This document shows positions 58,043-64,000 of a stretch of 64,000 bases of DNA, piece by piece. Every line of letters begins with the position of its first letter. Position 1 is the stretch's first letter. The translations under genes were made by a program, and so were the position numbers. The stretch comes from Tretioscincus oriximinensis. Taxonomy: Eukaryota > Chordata > Lepidosauria > Squamata > Gymnophthalmidae. The notes under the pieces were generated by a model. That model was not told where the DNA came from, made no database searches, and saw only the letters and a program-made list of their open reading frames with translations. The stretch lies in assembly GCA_022410635.1 (NCBI GenBank), contig JAJVDF010000125.1, forward strand, positions 1,369,090 through 1,433,089, written 5' to 3'.

Positions 58043-61000
58043 AAATTAGGCTTTCCTGGATAATAGCAAAATTATATATATAATGGAATGCATGACAGAT
58101 TTGAAAATCCCAAAACTTCTAGTGAACCAAATATATACAAATTGCCATGAATATTAAGCTAAGGTGTTGTTATTATGCAAAATAATCCAGGCTAGCTAAC
58201 ATTCCAGATACAATTCCCAACCTAAAGCAAAATTAATATTCAAAGGCCTGTAAACAAAACATGCCAACCAAAAGGCTAATAAACAATATAAACAGCTTTA
58301 TTTCAGTTTGCTCCTTAACCAGGGGATGTTTTTAAGGGAAATTGGGCATCCTTGTAACATACAGCTATAGGTCCAAACCATCAAGGACAGATCCACATAG
58401 AGCACAATAGTAACTTCTACCACTGAAGCTTGAATTTCATTTTTCTGCTGTAACAAAAAAGCATAATCAGTCTTTTTAAATTTTAGCCTAGGGTATAAAT
58501 ATTTCATCATAATACATATTGAACTGTTCTTTGTTTGCTGAATATTTTAGGTCTTCTATTGCACTGTAGGTGTTCAATTTCTGTTTGACAATGTACATTT
58601 GGAGAATGAACAAAAGAAATTATCTATAAATATATTTGCATTATTATGTTGATTTTAATCCTTAGACTAAACATTATTGCTTTCAAACAACTATCTTGCA
58701 TTATGATCCATATTTTGTTGGACCAGCTGCATAACACGTTCTATACTTTTACACATGTATAAACAATCTGTTAGAATGTTGTTTGAAATCCCATTTATAA
58801 ACAAAACAAATCCACAGCTATTTTGAAATAATTTTGAAATTCAGTTTTACGTGCTCTGTTTAATGTAGGAATTCCAAACAGCTGAAATCACTGCACCTGC
58901 GTGCTGCCTTTTGTATTGAATTGAAGTTCTCTGGAAATCTTTTGAAATTTTATTGGTGCATGCTGTGAAATACAGAGCTATATTAATAGTTCCCATTATT
59001 AAATAAAATGGAGACTTTGCAAGGATGACTGCCCTGCTGATAAAATCTGATGGATCATTTGAAAAGTAACATTCATTGCAAAGAACTAAAAGTTTCTAAC
59101 GCAAACATCTGTCTTCGCCATTTAATACAAAATGAATGAACACTGCAGTATTATACTTAATAAAGCTAATCAATCTCAGTTATAGTAGAAATTAGGAAAC
59201 AAAGCAATGTTTCATTCTCTATTTCTTAATATTAAAAGTTGAAACCAGTAGAATATGTATGCATACTAGTAAGAGGTTTGAATTACTGTCAGAACTGTAT
59301 GATCTACTGATGAAATCCAAAGTTTCATTCTGAATCCTTCAATTACTCAGAAAAAAAGCCCATTGTAAAAGATAAGATGGTGCATTTTCTCTTTTTTCTC
59401 CATCACTCATTGGACTTTAATAGGACTAATTAATCTTTCTCAATATTAGTGGGGCTATTGACACACATTTTTTCTTTTTATGTATACATATTAAGACCTT
59501 ATAAAGAAAGCCAGCACAAGGGCTATGGGAAATTCCAAAAAAAAGTATGGGTTAAAATTAATAATAATTATTTAGCACATTAGCTTGTCAAAAATAACTT
59601 CAACCTATTAGAGACCAAATTAAGAATTGGGTTTACTGAACGTAATGATGGGTACTTCTGGAGAAACAAGTATAGCATTACATTATTACTATGCTGTAGT
59701 AGAATTTTGCAAAATTATATTCCTTTATAATAATGTACATCTTGCTGTAATTTATTATTATTATTTTGCTAGATTCGATGATCTCTTTTTAAAAATCTGT
59801 AAATTAATTACTTGGTTTTTATTATCATGTAAATATATATATCAAGCAAACATGACTTTTTAATAGAAAAAATGAGTTGTTACATAGAGAAGGATCAAGA
59901 AAAAAAGAATCAGTGAGGTGAGGAAATTTTGGGAGGGAGTGGAGGACAGAATGGTCTGCAATGTTTTAGTCCATAAATTAAAATTTAATCCAAATGGAGG
60001 GGGTTCTACCAAATTAAGGATCCGTTACTGTTTGCATTTCTAAGAAAACAAAGTGATCATTTTGGATACACATCAAAAATAAATCAATATATTAATAAAT
60101 AGGGTAGTTTTATTTTCTTGGAATAAAACTGNTTTTTGCAATAAAGTCACTGGGAATTTATTCCTATGTTTAACCCAGACCACACTGCCCAGAGTTCATA
60201 TTACCCCAGCTGTAAACCATTTATTTGGCAAACCAAGTTGAATGCTGCATGGAGAGCTTTATTTGAATCAATGTACTATATGTATTTTTGACAGTTCTTA
60301 TTGCTATTGCTATCTGTCTTTGCCAAAATTACTCCATGTTTATACTTTCGTAATTCAGAAAGCCCAATAAAATCAGGTCAATAGGCACACAAATAATAAT
60401 ATTTTAAAGAAAGGAGCAAAGCAATGAAAAGTTTGTGAAAGGGGGAAAGATTGTTATATCCTTTCCAAGACCTGGTACTATTTTGCCAGCTCAGCTAGCA
60501 TTACATTTCCTGACACTTTTCTACAGCTGAAAAATTAATATGGTTTTACTTTGTAAGTGTATATTTCCTACTACTTGACTCCTTAGTTCCCTCACCTCTT
60601 CCAGATACCAGTTCCAAATGTGACTACTAATAGGAAGGGGGAAATATTCTTTTAAAGATATAACCTAAAATGTTTCTCTAAGCAAACACAGTAATGAAAC
60701 AATGTATTCATTAAGAAGATGGAAATATCAGTTTTCTGGATAACAAAGGAAAGCCCCATACAAGACCTTTCTGCACTTATTCCTAATCAGATNATGGTCT
60801 TCTTTGGGGCATCTTTCATTAGGTGTTCTTTAGGGCAGTATGCTAAACCTGGACAGGGAAAATTTAATTAAAGTGAGTAAGATCAGTTAATAAAATAATG
60901 TGCTAGCTTGTATCGATAATGGACTCAGCTGAAATTAGAGCTCAGTTCTTTTAAACAGAATGTTTTCTTTGTTACAACAGGGTGGGACCACAAATATAAA

Positions 61001-62144
61001 AGAGCGAAGCTGGGGAAAATGATTAGGTAGTCCTGGAATGAGTGCAANCAATTGTTGGAACAGTCTATTCTTGAGTGCAAGTGGTTGTTTGGGCAATCTG
61101 TGCTTGAGTGACTCTTGTGTGGTTGTGGACTCTTGAGAAATTAGGTTGGAGGCACACAACATGTTAAAATCCGCAATGTGAGAAACAATTGCAGAATGCA
61201 GCCATCACATAGTACCTTTCAATGTCAGTGGAACTGATGAATCGCAGGCTCAACCAGCGATTCTGCACTCTGCCGTGCTGATATCATCTCACGGTATCCT
61301 AGTAATCTCNTTAAGGATCTATACACACAGTAAGACGTCTCATCTCCCTAGCTGCAGGCATGGCAATTTTGCAAAACATCAGCTAAAGNATATTCTAGTG
61401 CAAAGGACCCTTTTCCCAGGTGCATCTTGAAAACTCCATTAACATATGGAGTGGAGTCATAATCATGTAAGCATCATCAGGTCTGAACCCCACCCCCCAT
61501 CCCTGTTTGAGTCCAAGGGGTGTGTCTGCCACAAAGCATTTAAAGGTAGAGTGTGTGAATCTGTTGGTGAATGCTAGCGATGAAGGAAAGATGTGTCTGT
61601 GAGGGTTAAGATTCCTTGTGAGATGGAAGACGGTGCCTAATTGTGGTTAAGAAGCCATAGAAACACTGTATTGCCGGTAAATTAGGGATTTAACAGCACC
61701 AACTGAGTTGCAACATTATATTTGCTTATTGTTACTTTCACTATCCAACCATAAAGAAGGATTGTTTCAAAGACATGCTTCTGCTTATTGTTGGGAAACA
61801 GAACTAGCAGGAAGTAGAAAGAACGAGTANTAAACCCAGAGAATCCTAGAAACANCTTGATCCNTGGGCTAAAGAAGAGCCAGGCAGCAAAGCTGTTTAA
61901 ACTACACATATTTATCCTTAGCCAGTGAAATAAAAGCACACAACNGTGCATAAGTTATAACATCTATATTAAAAGAATGGGGGGAGTGAAAAGTAACCAA
62001 AAAAGTGTACCATATATAAAGCAGTTCCATGTGCACACATACTACTTTANTGGTGGTAGGAAGACACCAACCAAAGCATGGTCACACACCACTGTACTCT
62101 GAGAGAAATTGATGTTCCAAGAAGACTAAAAATGTGACTTCAGC
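58043..62144. other. Long unique AT-rich stretch
   Basis: About 4.1 kb with almost no recognisable repeat. No exon is visible. Confidence 0.5.
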
Positions 62145-62428
62145 TACTGAGGCATAGTGGTACAGAGGTCAAGAGCCCTGATATTTCAAGAGAGATACGG
62201 AGTTCAAAGCTCTGTTGCCTTTAGAGAGGGGTGAGAGTCTACTGGTTTCAGCTCTAGCCAGCTATTTGAAAGCAAAAAAAATGTGATTAGATAAATGGGG
62301 ACCATCACAGCAAGATGGGGAAGATAGAAGGTAAACCTTTGGGTGAAAAGTAAGCTTGTAAGCTGCTTTGAGTCCCTTCAAGTGAAAAAAGCAGGGGAAC
62401 AAAAACCCAGTTCTTTTCCTTCTTGGAG
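62145..62428 (+). mobile_element. tRNA-derived SINE, family A, copy 6
   Basis: Body and tail (GGTAAACCTTTGGGTGAAAA, GCTGCTTTGAGTCCC, TTTTCCTTCTT) match the family. The head (GGCATAGTGGTACAGAGG, GAGTTCAAAGCTC) is more diverged and may represent another tRNA-type head. Confidence 0.8.
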
Positions 62429-63865
62429 CAGAGGTTATACAAGGCATCATGTTAGTAAAAACTATCACTCGGATCGCAATGTAATGTGCAAGAGGAGTTT
62501 AATAAGAGACCTCAAAAAGGCAGGGCATGTAAATTCTTAAAAAATAATTTAATTTCTCAAGGATTCTTGGAGAGGAGGTCTAAGCTTTTGCTACAACTAC
62601 TTTTCCAAACTAGTCTGTCCAAATGCAACTTCATCAATACAGGGGAACACAAGAGTGTGATCACATTTTACTTGGTAATGCTGGACCTCTGCTGAATTGA
62701 ACCATGTTCATAAACTGTTAAAATTGCACTCAGATTCTGTACATTTCAGCATACTAGAATCTGGAAGCTCAAATGGAACTGAAGATCAAATAAAGATCCC
62801 ACTTAAGTTTATTTTGTAATTTCCTAGTTCAAAAGAAGAGTTATAGTGCCACTATAAAAGAAAGTGTTTGCAAGATTCTAGCAACTAGCTTCAATTAAGA
62901 TTTCATATTTCTTCAGCAGTTAAGATTCTTGTGTAATGTTAAAGAACTTCCACCAATATAGTAATCCAGCTATGATTTATGTAACNCACATGGGAACATA
63001 TGGTTAGGTCTAAATCACAAAATGACTTCAGCCGGTTTTGGGGTATTGAATAGTAAACCTGGGTCCAGAAGTCTTGTCAACTTGCAAACTTGATCCTTTA
63101 ATGAGAGTAACATCTTATCCTCAAGATGGTGTGCCTCCAATTAGCCACACTTCTGCACTGGGAATATTGAATAAAGTGAAACTGAACCTTCTGGAAGTTA
63201 TTAGCATTCAGNGGAAATACACACAATTACAACGTTGCAAAGATGGTTGCTATTTCTGGAGAAAAATGTGAAAGCTATAAGGGATGGGTACTGAGATGAA
63301 AAGATTTGTACCTAATGAATGCAGAGATATTTCCACTGCATTTTTATTAAGAAATCGTTGATAACTTGTGTTTCAAAGATGTTTACATTCACTATTCCGA
63401 TTTTCATCTCTGGAATTTCAATACGGCATGTGTTTCAAGACTAAGGTGTGCATTTTTGAATAGCTTTTCTGACACATTAAATAGGTAGTCAATTGGAAAT
63501 GCAGATTACAAAGCAAAATAAATGTTNTATACTGCTGTAATTGCCCCAAATCCCGTTCTGTGGATGTGGTCCATGAATTCTCAAAATTGGGTTGCCAACC
63601 CAATTTTTGAAAATCATGTTTGTTTACCTGTAATCACAAACTTCCGGGAGAATTTAACACACATCTAAATATTCAGGTGCAGCCCATTCATTCTGGGAAA
63701 TGTGGAAACGCTGTTCTAACCAAGGTAGATTTTGGACTGACTAGTGCTGTCATTCAGTAGGGACCAATAGCAGTTAATGTTAAGAGATAGAAGACAAGGC
63801 AGCTGAGAAGAAATGCCATCAGATTGACTAGGAAGTACTAATGATAGGTGAACTAATGCAAAGCT
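62429..63865. other. Unique sequence
   Basis: No recognised gene. GGGTTGCCAACCC (63588-63602) is a short palindrome. Confidence 0.45.
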
Positions 63866-64000
63866 AGGGAGCTAACAGCACTTTGAGACTAACTTGAGAA
63901 AAGTGGGTGGCATAAGCTTTCGTAGACAGGTCTACTTCTTCAGATGCTGAGGGACTAATGTCAGGGTCAGGTATTTATAGGAAACTGTGTATGGGAGAAG
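63866..64000 (-). mobile_element. Penelope-like repeat end with hammerhead-like hairpin, cut by window edge
   Basis: The minus strand shows GCATCTGAAGAAGTAGAC, CT, GTCTACGAAAGCTTATGC, then GTTAGTCTCAAAGTGC. CTGANGA, a stem, and GAAA in this order resemble the hammerhead ribozyme core reported in Penelope-like elements, and this repeat type is widespread in amniotes. One extra A sits between CTGANGA and the stem (63922-63927 with 63930-63935). The element continues beyond 64000. Confidence 0.5.

Noticed and set aside
57820..58044. Frame with Asn/Ile and His runs
   Set aside because: It is microsatellite sequence translated.
1..64000. CRISPR array, phage, operon or defence system
   Set aside because: No regularly spaced repeats, ribosome-binding sites or prokaryotic gene packing; repeat content is vertebrate.
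1..64000. Endogenous retrovirus or LTR element
   Set aside because: I saw no paired LTRs, gag/pol/env motifs or primer-binding site; all RT sequence found belongs to non-LTR LINEs.

Overview
This window looks like a non-coding, AT-rich stretch of a vertebrate nuclear genome, most likely a squamate reptile (lizard or snake). The evidence is the repeat content. There are many CR1 LINE 3' ends carrying the octamer tail (TTCTTATG)n, and an almost intact L2-type LINE with a (TAAA)n tail. There is an L1 fragment and a fragment resembling the R4/Dong LINE clade. There are tRNA-derived and CORE-type SINEs, and several short hAT-like and Harbinger-like non-autonomous DNA transposons. I found no convincing host protein-coding exon. 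The only functional-looking host gene is a tRNA-Trp. Scattered single Ns mark unresolved bases.

Layout. 1-10.4 kb: mostly unique sequence with three copies of one tRNA-derived SINE, a CR1 3' end, a GC/CpG-rich 523-bp insertion with a 9-bp target duplication (5865-6405), and tRNA-Trp (minus, 7779-7850) with a decayed partial copy beside it. 10.4-13.5 kb: an L2 LINE on the minus strand with a 950-codon open frame (endonuclease plus reverse transcriptase). 13.5-31 kb: MITEs (14910-15089, 20538-20905), a pair of unclassified repeats, three CR1 copies, a CORE-SINE, and a decayed plus-strand L2 (28060-31110). That L2 is broken by a 113-bp segment that also occurs 4.4 kb upstream.

31-47.9 kb: long unique AT-rich stretches, a CR1 split by a SINE (34711-35747), another CORE-SINE abutting a Harbinger-like element (40478-41101), a 300-bp compound microsatellite, a hAT-like foldback element (44583-44946), a weak coding-like remnant near 45.1 kb, and a 1090-bp Harbinger-like composite (46817-47906). 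48-64 kb: a foldback hairpin at 50.2 kb, a 1.3-kb CR1 copy, a third Harbinger-like element, and an R4/Dong-like fragment interrupted by an L1 with a 14-bp target duplication (56725-57960). The last 4-5 kb are mostly unique, with one more SINE. The window ends inside a repeat whose hairpin resembles the hammerhead-like motif of Penelope-type elements.

There is no operon, defence system, CRISPR array or gene cluster here. The interest lies in nested insertions, foldback structures, templated insertion and possibly active L2 machinery. All family assignments were made by eye, without database searches.
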